Shown: one piece after another, positions 45,011 through 56,600 of the stretch
Numbering within the stretch: position 1 is the stretch's first letter
Layout of the letters: each line of letters opens with the position of its first letter
Source of the DNA: Zanthoxylum bungeanum
Lineage: Eukaryota > Streptophyta > Magnoliopsida > Sapindales > Rutaceae
DNA length: 64,000 nucleotides
Assembly: GCA_019454045.1 (NCBI GenBank)
Contig: SKCR01006512.1
Coordinates: 62,001-126,000, forward strand
Direction: 5' to 3'
Notes under the pieces: generated by a model
Databases searched by the model: none
What the model saw: only the letters and a program-made list of their open reading frames with translations
What the model was told of the DNA's origin: nothing
Program-made: the position numbers and the translations under genes

Positions 45011-46748
45011 AACAACATACAGAATTCAAGTGACGAAAAATAAACAAAAGCAACACAAAACAAAAGAGGGTGCCGCGTTTACTCAAGCGGTACGTGGAGA
45101 GTTGTTCCCGAGTACAGATCATATTACCGTCCATTCGGAATCGGCTATGAAATTTATGTCCGGGTTTCCATCCGATATACCGCGAGAGTTGACACGTCTC
45201 TCATTTTATTCCACAGCCACAACATATTACATCTCATAATTCATGCATATTTATCTACTCAAAGGCCACAACATGCATTTTTCAACATGACAATCATGCA
45301 AGTAATATTTAATAAATAATACAGAAAAAATGAGTGTGAAAGATACCCTCAGGTCTAACCTTTTTGCCAACTTTCAGGCTTGCGTTTCACGGACGTCGGA
45401 AGAGTACAGCTCCTCAACTTCTCCGGTTCACTGGTTTAGCGTCCTAGCTCACTGCTTTGCTGTGTTTTGCTAGCGGTTCGAACTCCGTTCTGCTCCTGTT
45501 CGGCCTCTGTTTTGCTGCTCACTGCTCAGGCCACCTGTTTTGACGTTTCAATGAACTGTTCCAAGTTTGTGTGGGTTCTTAGTGCAGTTGTGCGTGATTA
45601 TTTTTAAGATTATCTATGCAGTTTTTATGTTACTGTTTTTAAGGTTTTTAGGGACTGTTTTAAGAGGATTTGGGCTGCTGTTTTAAGGTGATTCAGGGGC
45701 TGTTTAGGCGTGTTTTAGGGGGCTGGTTTTGAGTGTTTATTAGGGGGGGTTGTTTCAGTGGTGTAAGGGCTGTATGGGGGGATGTGTTCTCGGTGAAGGA
45801 GGGGGATGTTTGATTCGGTAAGGAGGGTTATTGCTTGTGGTGGTCTCGACTATGGTGGAGGATTGAGGCTCTTGTTGCCTCGGCTATGGAGGAGATGGTT
45901 AGGGCTCTTTGTTCTCTTTTGTGTTATATGTGAAGTGTTTTTTTTGTCTTGGGCGTGTCTTAGAGAGAGTGAAGAGATGAAGAGAATTATTCTTTACTTG
46001 TTATGGTTCTAATGCCGTGAATTGTAAGAGATTAGAGAGAGTTGGGCGTGAATTATATGTGTGAAGTAGAGGATGGATTTGGTTAGGGGTTGTTTATATA
46101 GAAGAGAGCCCTTGTCTCACAAGGAAGAGATCTAGTTTCCAAATTATGAGTCCTAAGAATGGTATACACAAGATTGAGGGGGGACAAAATATTTTAAATT
46201 AGGAAGTCAACTATTTTAGATTGGTAGATGTCTTATTAGATCAGGAAGTCAAATATTTGATTGGTTTTAATTGGTTAGGATTGATTTTAATTAGGCATAT
46301 CTTCTTTTTAATTTAGTATGTGATTTGTTCAAATATTTAAATTAGGCATGATTTTAGTTTAAGTTTGGTAAATGTTTTATTTAATGGTAAATGGTTTAAA
46401 TATTTTATTTAATGTTAATGTTTAAATTAATATTTATTTATTTAATTTGGGATGTGTTTTATGGGCTTTGGGGATCTAAATGGGCTGAGTGAGGTGTGAG
46501 GCTAGCAGCAAAACCAGAATTACCGACACCGTTCGAACGCTTTCTCGAACGCGACACGAACGCCCGCAATCTGTTTGCCGTTCGAACGCATACACGAACG
46601 CAGCACGAACGAAAACAGTGAACCTTGTTTATTCTGAATTTCCTCTTCCGATATCCGTTTCCCGCGGCTTTCGTGACTCAAAAGGTAGTGCCTCCAAATG
46701 AGACTCATCATCGGGTTTCACATGCAAAAATGCAATGCCTACAAGTGC

Positions 46749-48007
46749 CTATATGAGAAATTTTAAGACCATAGCCATTACCAATAAGCAAATTTTCTGT
46801 ACCTGTGAACTCTTTACTGTCATTCATGTTGTTGAGGTCATTTGTAAGGTGATGGGTGGCTCCACTCAATGTACCACCCTTGATCAGCCACTGTTTCTGG
46901 TGTTGCCAGATAAGCTGCTTTGTTGAACTGATTTTGTCCTGAAAACTGATTCCCTTGATATTGATTTCCACTTTGTCTGAAAGGATCATATACAAATTCT
47001 CTGTTGAACCTATTCCTGCACTTTACTGCAGAATGACCTTGCTTTTGACAAATTTGGCAGATCTCATTTGCATAGTTTGGATTCCAGTTCCTGTTTACTC
47101 CTTGTTGATTACCATTAAAGCCTCATCTAGCTTGTCCATATTATTATTCCAGTTCCAGCCTTGACCTTGATTCCAGTTACCATTATTATTAGAACCTCTT
47201 CCTCCTTGATTAAAGTATTGATTGCCACTACCTCTATTGTAACTTCTTCCCCTCTATTGTTCTTGTAGCTTCCTTGAACATAGTTAGCACTAAAATTGTT
47301 TTTAATTCTCTGCTGGATCTATCATGTTTTGCTTCCATTCTTCCTTCATGCATCAATAACATTGAGTATATCTCATTCATATTCATCCTAGATAGATTTC
47401 CAGTAATGAAGACAACATCTGACTCAAAATCATCATCAAGACCATTGACTATATGCATTGCTAAATCATCATTAGTAACCACATAACCAGTCGAACTCAA
47501 TTTATCAATCAGACTCTTCATTTTATTATAGTATTCTGTAATTGTCATTGTGCCTTTTCTAAGAGTGTTCAATTGACCTTTCAAATGTGTAACCCTAGCT
47601 TTTGTTTGTGAACCAAACTGCTCATCTAAAGTTCTCCAAAGATCAAACGAGGTTTTGCAATTAAGAATCGAGCTCAAAATGTCTACACTCATTGTTGACA
47701 TCAACCAACTCCTAATGACCTGATCTTGTCTATTCCAGATCTCAAAATCAGGATTCACAGTAGCTAGGGTTTGTACCTGAATTCGATCCGCAAGTGATGG
47801 TGCTAGCATCTTCTCAGGACATTTCTTCGATCCATCCACAAAGCCTTCCAATCCATTGCCACACAGTGATGAAAGAACTTGTGTCTTCCACAATAAGTAG
47901 TTTGCACGATCTAGCTTTACTGGTGCCGCAAAGAAGAAATTTGTTGAGAAACTCTGTGACAGTAGTGAGCCTGACTGAGACGAGTTTGGAGAAGATTGAT
48001 TTGCCAT
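46749..48007 (-). pseudogene. Copia Gag and protease start
   Basis: Gag starts at ATG 48007 (MANQSSPNSSQSGS) and has LDRANYLLWKTQVLSSL, IRSWLMSTMSVDILSSI, WRTLDEQFGSQTKARV and LKGQLNTLRKGTMTITEYYN, typical of Ale/Retrofit Gag (UBN2-like). A frameshift near 47290 separates it from a Gln/Asn/Gly-rich zinc-knuckle region (about 47230-46996). The protease motif (normally D-S-G-A) reads TLSGATHHLT at about 46870, so the catalytic Asp is gone. The frame then reaches ISHIGT at the solo LTR insertion. Confidence 0.85.
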
Positions 48008-48030
48008 GGATTTAAGTGGCTCTGATACCA

Positions 48031-48316
48031 AGTTAAACTTGTTTCAATAGTGGCAAGGTTTGAAGAACAGAGAAAGCTCTCTATGAAGAGAGAAGCTTTA
48101 GATCAATGTTTCTTATTGAAACTGATATTACAGTCAAGACTGAAATACAAAAGATTACACAAGATCTATTTATAGAAACAGAGTAATCGTAACAAACTAA
48201 CAAAATCTACAAATCTATTGGCTAATGATTCATATCACCATAACAAACCCAACTAATTATCTTGGAGACTATAATCCCTTGTGCTCTGTCATACAAGATT
48301 ACCATAGTGCTTTACA
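48031..48316 (-). repeat. 5' LTR of the Ale-like copia element
   Basis: 286 bp, partner of 39822-40107. The TSD AGAGT follows at 48317-48321. Confidence 0.92.
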
Positions 48317-48321
48317 AGAGT

Positions 48322-48865
48322 TTTTTCAATTTCTTGGATATTGAAAATAGTATTGTGTACTTGTGTTTATATTTTAAAATTATTTGTTCACGCCGTAAAT
48401 TGTTACCATCCCAAATTTTTTTGGAACAAAACGACCAAGATTTGTATTAAATATTAAGCACCTCCCTCGAGTTTTATACACAAATGACAATGGTCCTTTA
48501 GAAAATATTTAATGTTTCCTTTTAAATTATAAGCCGTCTAGGCGGGTCTCAAACTCTCATTCCTATTATGAAATGGTTGTACAATCTCAATCATATAATA
48601 TATTATCACGTGTAAATAATAATATTTCTATTTAATTTAATTCTACATATTATATATTTATCGATTGGCGATACCTCGTTATTCATATAATGATGATCTC
48701 TTAATGTAGGTCTCAAAATGAGATGAAACTAGATATGATATATTAAATGGGACATTTCAAAGATAGGACCGAAAATATAACCTTATTCAAAATTTAATTA
48801 GCCCCTAAATGTGCCGAGAAAAAGATAGATCAAAATTATTTAAATATCATTTTACTACTTTATAT
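48322..48865. other. AT-rich intergenic DNA
   Basis: Continues the COR413 3' flank after the copia insertion. No gene seen. Confidence 0.5.
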
Positions 48866-49160
48866 ATTGAGAAAAAATAAATGGGTACAAAAAGTATTGA
48901 AATGTAACATTTATTATTATATCTTATGAAAATTATATTTTACTACAATACTTTACATTTTACTACTATATCTCTAAAAAAACTTTACATTTTACTATTA
49001 TATCTTTACAAAAATTATATTCTACTATTAGTAGATGTTATTTCTCAATACTTCTTATAGTAAAATATAAAGTACTAGTAGTAAAATATAATTTTTGTAA
49101 AAATATAATAGTAAAATATTACATATCAATACTTTTTATATGTATTTATTAGTTCTCAAT
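48866..49160. mobile_element. Foldback MITE, about 295 bp
   Basis: ATTGAGAA at the left is inverted as TTCTCAAT at the right, and the two halves are imperfect inverted copies (AAAAGTATTGAAATGTAAC versus TATTACATATCAATACTTTT) up to a centre near 49030. No coding frame. The TSD is unclear, so I cannot name the superfamily. Confidence 0.65.
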
Positions 49161-49504
49161 TTTTAAATAATAAAATGTAATAACCCTTAAAAAAATAAGA
49201 CGTCTTTTTTTTTTTTTATCGTCCAAAAGATTAAAAACAAAGATAAATTACACAAAAAAATTTATAAAAATCTAGCCATAAATATTTAGGTGGCTGGACT
49301 TACATGTGCAGATTTTTATTGCCAAATACAATATTATCAATATAAATTCAGCAAGCTAAACATATGTGGTGGATGTATGTAATTTTTTTTGTGTGTATCC
49401 TTTCTCAAAAAGAAAATCAGAAAAGCTACTCATGCGGGTCAACAAAGTAATGGTATAATCGTAAATTCAACAAAATGAGTGGGTGAAAATCAAAGCGAAA
49501 ACCC

Positions 49505-49545
49505 AAACCCTAAAACGTCCAGCCTCCAGGCTTTCGCCTATAAAG
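49505..49545 (+). promoter_or_regulatory. Telo-box and TATA box, probable snoRNA promoter
   Basis: AAACCCTAA (49505-49513) followed 25 bp later by CTATAAAG (49538-49545). Telo-boxes next to a TATA box are typical of plant snoRNA and ribosomal-protein promoters. The predicted start is about 140 bp before the snoRNA-like sequence. Confidence 0.5.
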
Positions 49546-49711
49546 AGGAACAACGTCTTCATAAAACCCACAACATCTTCTCTACTTCAGTTGAGCCCCC
49601 ATTTCTGTAATGGAGTTTTTATATTTTATTTTGTTTTTTTGAAAGAAAAAATAAAATTCAAGTATTGTTTATTGGTTTTAATTTGTAATGTTAATGAATG
49701 ATGAAGGATGG

Positions 49712-49802
49712 TTTCTCGGTGATGAACAAAAAAGGATGACGAGTCCGATAATATCCATTCTTACAATCGTGACGACAAATCGAGGCATTTGTCTGAGAGA
49801 AC
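49712..49802 (+). ncRNA. Probable C/D box snoRNA
   Basis: Box C GTGATGA at 49719-49725, box D CTGA at 49793-49796, and a terminal stem TCTC (49714-49717) with GAGA (49797-49800) directly flanking them. A C'-like TGACGA is at 49770-49775 and a D'-like CCGA at 49745-49748. Length about 90 nt and the upstream telo-box/TATA fit a plant C/D snoRNA that guides 2'-O-methylation. I could not identify the target in rRNA from memory, so it may be an orphan. Confidence 0.6.
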
Positions 49803-51356
49803 TTCTTCTCCTCATCTTTATTTGCTCTTCATAAATTCTTTTTTTATTTTCTTCTTTTTGTTTTTGGAACCCAAAAAAAATCCCCCTTTTTTTTTAAAAA
49901 AAAAAATAAATATAAATTGGCATAGTGATGATTGAAGATTTACAGTCTGATTTATATATGATGAATAAATCACCTCCTACTCATTCTGAATGCCTACTCA
50001 TATATTATATTTTCAGATTTGGATTTTAGGGTTATGGTTTTTTTTTTTTTTCAAATTTTATGTTTGAATCTAGATGTGTACTTTGACGGTGTTTTTTTTT
50101 TTTTTTTCCCAAAAAAATAAATTAAAAATTAAAAAAACATAAATCAAAATTACGTCTATGTGCGTCATTTAATTTATAAAATCAAAATATTTTACTGAAC
50201 TATTTAGAAATATTTATAATTCATTCTACAAATCATAATAATATAAGATACGTATTTTTAGTAAGAAAATAAATTAACACCTAAAAAACACTCCCAAGAA
50301 TAATGAGACTAGAAAATCAAAATATAGTCGTGAACTATTTAGAACAAATCTTAACAAATATAAGATGAGTATTTTTAGAAAGAAAATAAATATACTCCTA
50401 AATAAAATCCAAGAATAATGAAACTAGTTTGATTATCCCACCTCAATACGGTATGAGTGAATACAAAATCTTAACAAGAAATGGAAGAAAATAATAAATA
50501 AAATCAATATTTTTTTTTCCAAATGTGGAAAATCTTGTTATCAAATCTTAATCTGATTTAAACGTAATAGATAATAAAATCTCTATTTCAGAATTTTACA
50601 AGAATTGTATCCATAAAATCCTATTCCATCAAATCACGACTCACCTGGACAAATAAAATCTAAGTCTATATACATTTTGTGATTTGCTCTAGCACATTTG
50701 CACTCCATTGAATCAGATTGAGCCGTGTTGCGTGGAGAGCCTTTGCAGGAACCATGGATTTAACATACTTCATTGAAAGGAAAACTCGTCATTTGAATTT
50801 TAGGTTAATTTACATCGAAATTGGAAAGTTGATTGTTGGAACTTTAGGTAATCAACAACCATGATTGCTCAAAAGAGAATATATTTTATTGAAACAAGTC
50901 TTTTAGTCATTCTAATGAACAAGTTTTTGATTTTAGTAGAGAAGGAGAATGATGAGAAACGATCTCATTCTCAATGTTGTGTATTGAGGGAATTTTAAAT
51001 TCCAGTGGTTTTATTTCAAGCACCTTTTAGCTGCTCTATCTATGTACGAGGTCAAATCAACCAGTTTATTCTTTTACCCTTCATTTGGTTTGGATAGATC
51101 ATCTCCAAAAGCCTATCTAAAAGCCCTACTACATAAATGTAGCATCTAGATTGCTATTTAGCCCCCACATTTTATCTTGTTATACCCCTGTAAATAATTT
51201 TAACTAAATCACAAATTTATCCTTTTAATTAACCTACGAAAAGGAAATGTTTTCTAAAGCTTTTCTCTTGGAAATCAGGAACTCACAACAAAAACTCTAA
51301 AACCATCATCCATGAAGATAGCCCAATTAAGCTACATTCTTGTTAAAGGAGAATTG

Positions 51357-51395
<39 letters not shown>

Positions 51396-52195
51396 TGCTG
51401 CCTTAAAAGTAAATGAAATACCAATCACAATTGGGGAAGCCACTCCATTCATTGTGTTACTTCGAGTTCCCATTTTTTAGCTCCACAAATGGGTATCATG
51501 GTGTAAGAAATTCTCTTTTATATAGTATAAATGTAGGAGATATATATCATTTAAAAAATATCTTATGGGAAAGACACAAAGATGAAGAGACATGTCTTCT
51601 AAAGTGAAAGCATGTGTCCCTAGACTTTATAAACTATTAGGAAGGGGTATAACCCTTAAGAGGGTTACATCCTAAACCAAAAGGGTCTCATAAAGGCATT
51701 ATTTCATGCTTATAAAAAGAGAGGTCTTGTGTTCACTTGAAATTATCCAAAAATATTCATAACATATACCATGTTTAGTGAGTCAATTTATAGAGAGAGT
51801 TTTTCCACCATTTGTATTTGTTCAAGTTATTGGAGAAAGAAGTGTCTCTTCGATAAGAATCAACTAAGTAATCTTGAGAGAACGTTAGCCATAAAACATT
51901 CGTAGAGCACCTGGGCGGGGCTAATATGTTCTTAAGGACTGAGGCAACTCCGTTTGGTTTTAAGGTTATCATATTCTTCAACATAATTTCGGGTTTTTCC
52001 AACTTTTCATATTTATATTTCCTTAATTGCATGTTAATGATAGATTAAACCAAATAATGCATGTTGAAATTGATAGATAACACATATCTAACAACAATCG
52101 AAAAACTTGTTACTTTCTATGTGTTGTTAAATCTGTTTTGCATGTATTTAATAGTCTTCTTCCTGAAAAATGTGTTATGTGTATGAAAAATACGC
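49803..52195. other. AT-rich intergenic DNA
   Basis: No gene supported. A run of 35 T lies at 51360-51394. A TATA-like TATAAAAAGAG at about 51712 and moderately GC-richer sequence up to 52040 could be an LTR remnant, but no partner was found. Confidence 0.5.
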
Positions 52196-52431
52196 ATGAA
52201 CGTTCGAACGCCTGAAAAATGCGTAGGTAAAAAATTTGGTTTTACGTAGTTTCGTTCGAACGCGTCTTCAAACGCCAGTCTTCTGGAAAGGAACGTTCGA
52301 ACGCGTCTTCAAACGCAATTCGAACGCAATTCCTCTGAAAAGTTTCGTTCTAACGTGTATTCAAACGCTGCACGAACGTGAACTCACTGGAAAATTTCGT
52401 TCGAACGGCTGAACGAACGTGACACTAACAC
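52196..52431. repeat. Third CGTTCGAACG repeat cluster
   Basis: About four diverged units with CGTTCGAACG (CGTTCTAACG once), TTCAAACGC and CACGAACGTG blocks. Flanks do not match the 3.5-kb LTR family, so the repeat exists outside that LTR too. Confidence 0.75.
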
Positions 52432-52782
52432 AAGTTAATCATGGAATTTTAGATTTAAAAATAATAACATAGACTTAGATTATTCTATATTATAGTATGA
52501 TGTACATGTTATAGATATGAACTTGGCATTATAAAACATATATAACAATATTAACTTAGTAAAATAATATACCGAATTCTATAAACTTGGTAGTATAGGT
52601 TTAAGTTAATATTAAGATATTCAATTATCGCAAGCATACACTAGTCAATAGTGTGATAAAGCTGAAAATTGTTTATTGATTGTTTGTTGCATACTTGGTT
52701 GAGAATTAAAAGTGTAATTACACACAAGTAATTTCATCCAAACTTGATTGAATTATATATTTACATACATATATACACATAT
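52432..52782. other. Intergenic DNA
   Basis: AT-rich, nothing recognised. Confidence 0.5.
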
Positions 52783-55590
52783 GTTAGGGTTGGTGCTCTG
52801 AGCACCAATCCGGATCGTATTTATGTTCGATTCATGAATACAAGCAATACATTTTTCCATAATATTACTAATTTAATGGTAGCACCTCTTGTCTTTTATA
52901 TACGTATTCAATCTAATTTTGATTAGATTGATTAGATTGACACTAAATCTGGTTTAGTGATATGTATATATATTAGACAAAGACCCCATGATTTACAACG
53001 TAGTGCACAGTTGTAACATAGTTTATAATTGACATTGGGAAGTGTCACTATAAGTTGTATATCCTCAAATTAAGTTTCTGGTCAATATTTACTAATACGG
53101 GTCAGTTAGTAAAATTCGCTGAGACCAGTACATGTCGTATATCGAACTTGGTCCGATGATTTATCCCAATGAACCATGAGTCTTGGGAGACTCGTATAAA
53201 CATGTAGGTATTTATTTGATAAACACTGAACGACTCACCGAAGATTTCTTAATAGATGATACACCAACGTCAATAGGAATCTTCTCGGGTTGAGTAGCGT
53301 AGTGATTCTTTGACTTGAGATACCACTGTGGATATATGAGTTATCCTCCACACTTAGATGGCAGTCACGTCATCGATCTATTTAGATCAGACCTCCACCT
53401 GTTCGTTGGGTGTGGACTCATGCTCATGATATCCTGTGAGTATCAAGAAAGGATCCGTCAGTTCTGTGTACAGAGCATATGTAGTCCATTTGTGATTAGC
53501 AATCTGTTAAATCTATGACCATAGTATACTTCGGAAGTGAGTTCCGAATGTTATTTAGATATTGCTAATAGATACGTCGACGAGATTATTCCTATAGATA
53601 TTTGACGTTTATATCTATATCTCTGGGATAATCTGGATACCTGTGACAAAGGGATTATACGTATGCAGTGACCTCGACCTGTATGATTCAGCGAGTTTAT
53701 CCGTGGTCGTCATAATTTACGGGTGGGTGAATTATGGACACGAAATTGGATTTCGTGACGGATATGCATGAATCTAGAGAGTCTCACTAATGAAATATAC
53801 TCGTAGAGCACTAGAGCAACTGTTATGAATAATACTAATTATTTATAACTCGTTTAATGGTTAAACGAAAAATACATGCAATCGGGTCTTGATCGTCATT
53901 TCCGAATTAATGTGTATTTGTATTTAATATTTGATATTATTTAATACACATTAATTAAATATCAAATTGTGATATTTAACATATATCATTAATATATGTA
54001 TTTGTGATATTTAATGTAAATATAATACATATATTTGAGATATTTATATTTATTATTTAATTATTTAATTGTTAAATAATTAATTAATTAATATTACAAA
54101 TATCTTTGTAATGATTTAGCTTTTAATTTGGCTTGATATCATTGGCACACATTTTTTGTTCACTTTATTAGAGGTAAAGGTTATCTTTAATTTTGTAAAA
54201 ATGTGGACCAATTAATATTGAACAAAATGAATAATTGTTATTCAATTTTGAAAGCCAATAATCGGCAATTACAAAAATAAAAAAAAGGCAAAATTGGTTT
54301 GTGATTTCCAGGGAGCTATATACATGCCCAAAAACAGTAAGCAAAGAGAGAACACAAGTTTAACAAAATTGCAAAGTGAGTTGAGAGAGTTTTGAAGGAA
54401 AATCAAAGAGAAAAGCTTAAGGATTTTGGAAATTTTGTAAGTAATTATCAATTTCCTTCAAGATATAAATTGTTTCTATTTATCTTATTTTCAATTGTGT
54501 TGCTAAGATTAATTTCTCTACTCTTTAGTTTGTAATTAAATTTGTTGGATGTGATTAGCATGTGTAATTAATTTATAGAGCTTATTAGTGTAATTAAGCT
54601 TAATAGATTAATTAGAAATTTAAAGTTGTCATTCTAGAGTTGATTAGCCATTCATAATTAACCTAGAATTGTTCTTGATTAATTTCATGATGGTGAGACT
54701 TGATTGGTGTGGTAATTGAATGATTAAAGTATTGAATTTTGTCAATTTAATGTAAATTGTCCAATTTGAGTAATTTGTGAAATTAGGGTTCTTAACCCAT
54801 TCAAATTTTGGGGCTTTTCATATATATGATATAATTTGATGTATGCCAAATTTTGGATTGATTGGATTTGTTCTTGATGTGTTTTGAACAAATTGTGCCA
54901 AATTGCAATTAATAAAAGTTCTGGGCTGTTTTCGCAAATTATGGAAAATTCTGGGCATTTTCGGAAATTCTGGAAAGTTTCTGGATTTGAGTTGTAAATT
55001 GTAAAAATTATTTTGGGATTGATTTGCAGTCAATTAAATATGTATTTAAATATTTAAGGACCAAAATGATTAAATTGTAAAACTTTGGGGTCTCATAGTA
55101 ATTAATGATAAATCTGATTTTTCAGATAAAAATTCATTTTTTTTATTAATTGAGTAATTAGAATAAATTAGTTTATTTTAATTGTTCAAGAAAAATATTT
55201 ATCGGAAATTGTTACGGAGTGAAAATACGCGAAAAAGGCATTACCGGGTAACGGCTGCCCAAACAGTGAACTGGGCACTGTTCGGGCAGCCCACAAACTG
55301 TCCAAATATTTTTGGGGCTGACCTGGGCAGTCCCCATGAGCATTGGTCGGTCGGTTCGGCCGGAATCGCATTTTATGCTATTTTGCGGAAAAACATTTTC
55401 GCAAAAGTTTCACTATGTTTCTATATTATTTATGTCGTTATATGATATCGAATAAATTTATTTAGGTGAAATATGAATGAATTATTAATATTTGATATTG
55501 AATAATTTGTTCGTAAGTTTAAAAATTTTAAACTATGATTTCGCCCGAACAACGCTTCTTCCGCTGTGCCTCTCTGATTTGACCCCAACA
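52783..55590 (+). repeat. Candidate long LTR of the plus-strand copia remnant
   Basis: From TGTTAGGGTTGG to ACCCCAACA, upstream of a copia gag in the same orientation. It begins near a palindrome TTGGTGCTCTGAGCACCAA, has a TATA-like GCTATATACA at about 54316 and a moderately GC-rich 3' part. At 2.8 kb it would be long for copia, and no partner is in the window. A recognisable PBS does not follow. Boundaries are tentative. Confidence 0.4.
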
Positions 55591-55947
55591 ACATATATTT
55601 GAAATATTATTGTACTTGTAAATTGAAGTGTGATATTAAGATTGAACGTCTATGATATTCTATTGAGAAAGTGATTAAGGAAATTTTATCAACAAAGCGA
55701 TAAGAGCCTAAATAGGCAGTGATTTAAGTGGTTACACTCGACTCCCTCATCCTCTGAGAATTTTCCTTTATTCATCTATCATAAGAAACCTTAGTCACAA
55801 ATTCAAGGACTTGTGTTATTTAGTACTACTGTCCAAGATAACAACAAGTTGACTCTTAGTGAAACACTTAAACAAGATTATTTGTTTGATCGTTGTGTGA
55901 TTTATTTTTTGTAGACTTATTTATTACTATTACATTTCCAGTTATAC

Positions 55948-56600
55948 ATGGCTAGCAGAAATATCACAGTACCAGTCACTAATGGAGAGATACCGGATAA
56001 GTTTGGTGGAACAAACTTCAAATAGTGGCAAAATAAAATATTGTTATACCTGACAACGCTGCAGTTGGCTAAGTATCTCAAAGATCTGTGGAGGGAGAAA
56101 CGAAAACAGCCAAGCAACTGCGAGAAGAGACATGGTTGTCAGTCGAATTCTTGTGCAAGAACTACCTCTTGGGAGGACTTGACAATACCATATATAATGT
56201 GTACCAAGGCAGGACTTCTGCGAAGATTGTCTGAGAATCTCTCGATAAGAAATACAAAACCGATGATGTTGGACAGAAGAAATTTATCAAGGGTAGGTTC
56301 CTCGACTACAAGATGATAGATTCAAGGACGGTGATGTCTCAGTTAGGTGAACTACATTTGATCATTCATGAAATATTGGATGAAATAATGAAATTATGCG
56401 AGACGTTTCAAGTTTGCATAATTATTGAAAAAGTTCCTCCATCGTGGAAGGACTTCAAGAGCTATCTGAAACACAAAAAGAAACAGATGAGTCTTGAGGA
56501 CCTTGGAGTTCGATTGAGGATCGAAGAGGACAACGAGAAGTCTGAGAAGGCTAGCTACAAGACTATTGAGTCTAAGGCCAACATCTTCGATGGTGGAAAA
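55948..56600 (+). pseudogene. Copia Gag fragment, plus strand
   Basis: Starts at ATG 55948 (MASRNITVPVTNGEIPDKFG), with an in-frame TAG at about 56024, then further frames with TLQLAKYLKD, the RTVMSQLGELHLIIHEILDE block, IIEKVPPSWKDFKSYLKHKK and VRLRIEEDNEKSEKASYK. This matches copia Gag before the zinc knuckle. It ends at 56601, where the LTR of the minus-strand copia element begins. The rest of this element should lie beyond that insertion, outside the window. Confidence 0.8.

Larger units (their letters stand above)
43226..46743 (+). mobile_element. Solo LTR, 3518 bp, nested in the copia element
   Basis: Starts TGTGGGAACACAGG, ends ATGCCTACA, and is flanked by AGTGC (43221-43225 and 46744-46748). 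Removing it and one AGTGC restores the copia frame between ISHIGT and ATLDTL. No coding frame, PBS or second LTR inside, and a TATA-like GTTTATATAG near 46088, so a solo LTR is the best reading. Long LTRs of this size occur in Tat/Ogre elements, but lineage is not provable here. The same family is at 1-1333. Confidence 0.85.
39822..48316 (-). mobile_element. Ale/Retrofit-like Ty1/copia element, interrupted by a solo LTR
   Basis: LTRs of 286 bp (39822-40107 and 48031-48316) that differ at about three positions, and TSD AGAGT (39817-39821 and 48317-48321). A PBS TGGTATCAGAGCCA (tRNA-Met) lies directly next to the right LTR (48030-48017, minus), and a polypurine tract TTGAGGAGGGA lies next to the left one. 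In element orientation the LTR starts TGTAAAG and ends TTTAACT, so TG...CT and not TG...CA. The coding region has a stop, frameshifts and a 3.5-kb insertion at 43226-46743. Confidence 0.92.

Noticed and set aside
43226..46743. A complete short-LTR (TRIM-like) element
   Set aside because: The first and last 100 bp are not similar, so there are no terminal repeats; a GGCGACTCC stretch near its start resembles a PBS but in the wrong context.
49483..49701. 72-codon open frame upstream of the snoRNA
   Set aside because: It starts in the promoter before the telo-box and TATA box and has no conserved features.
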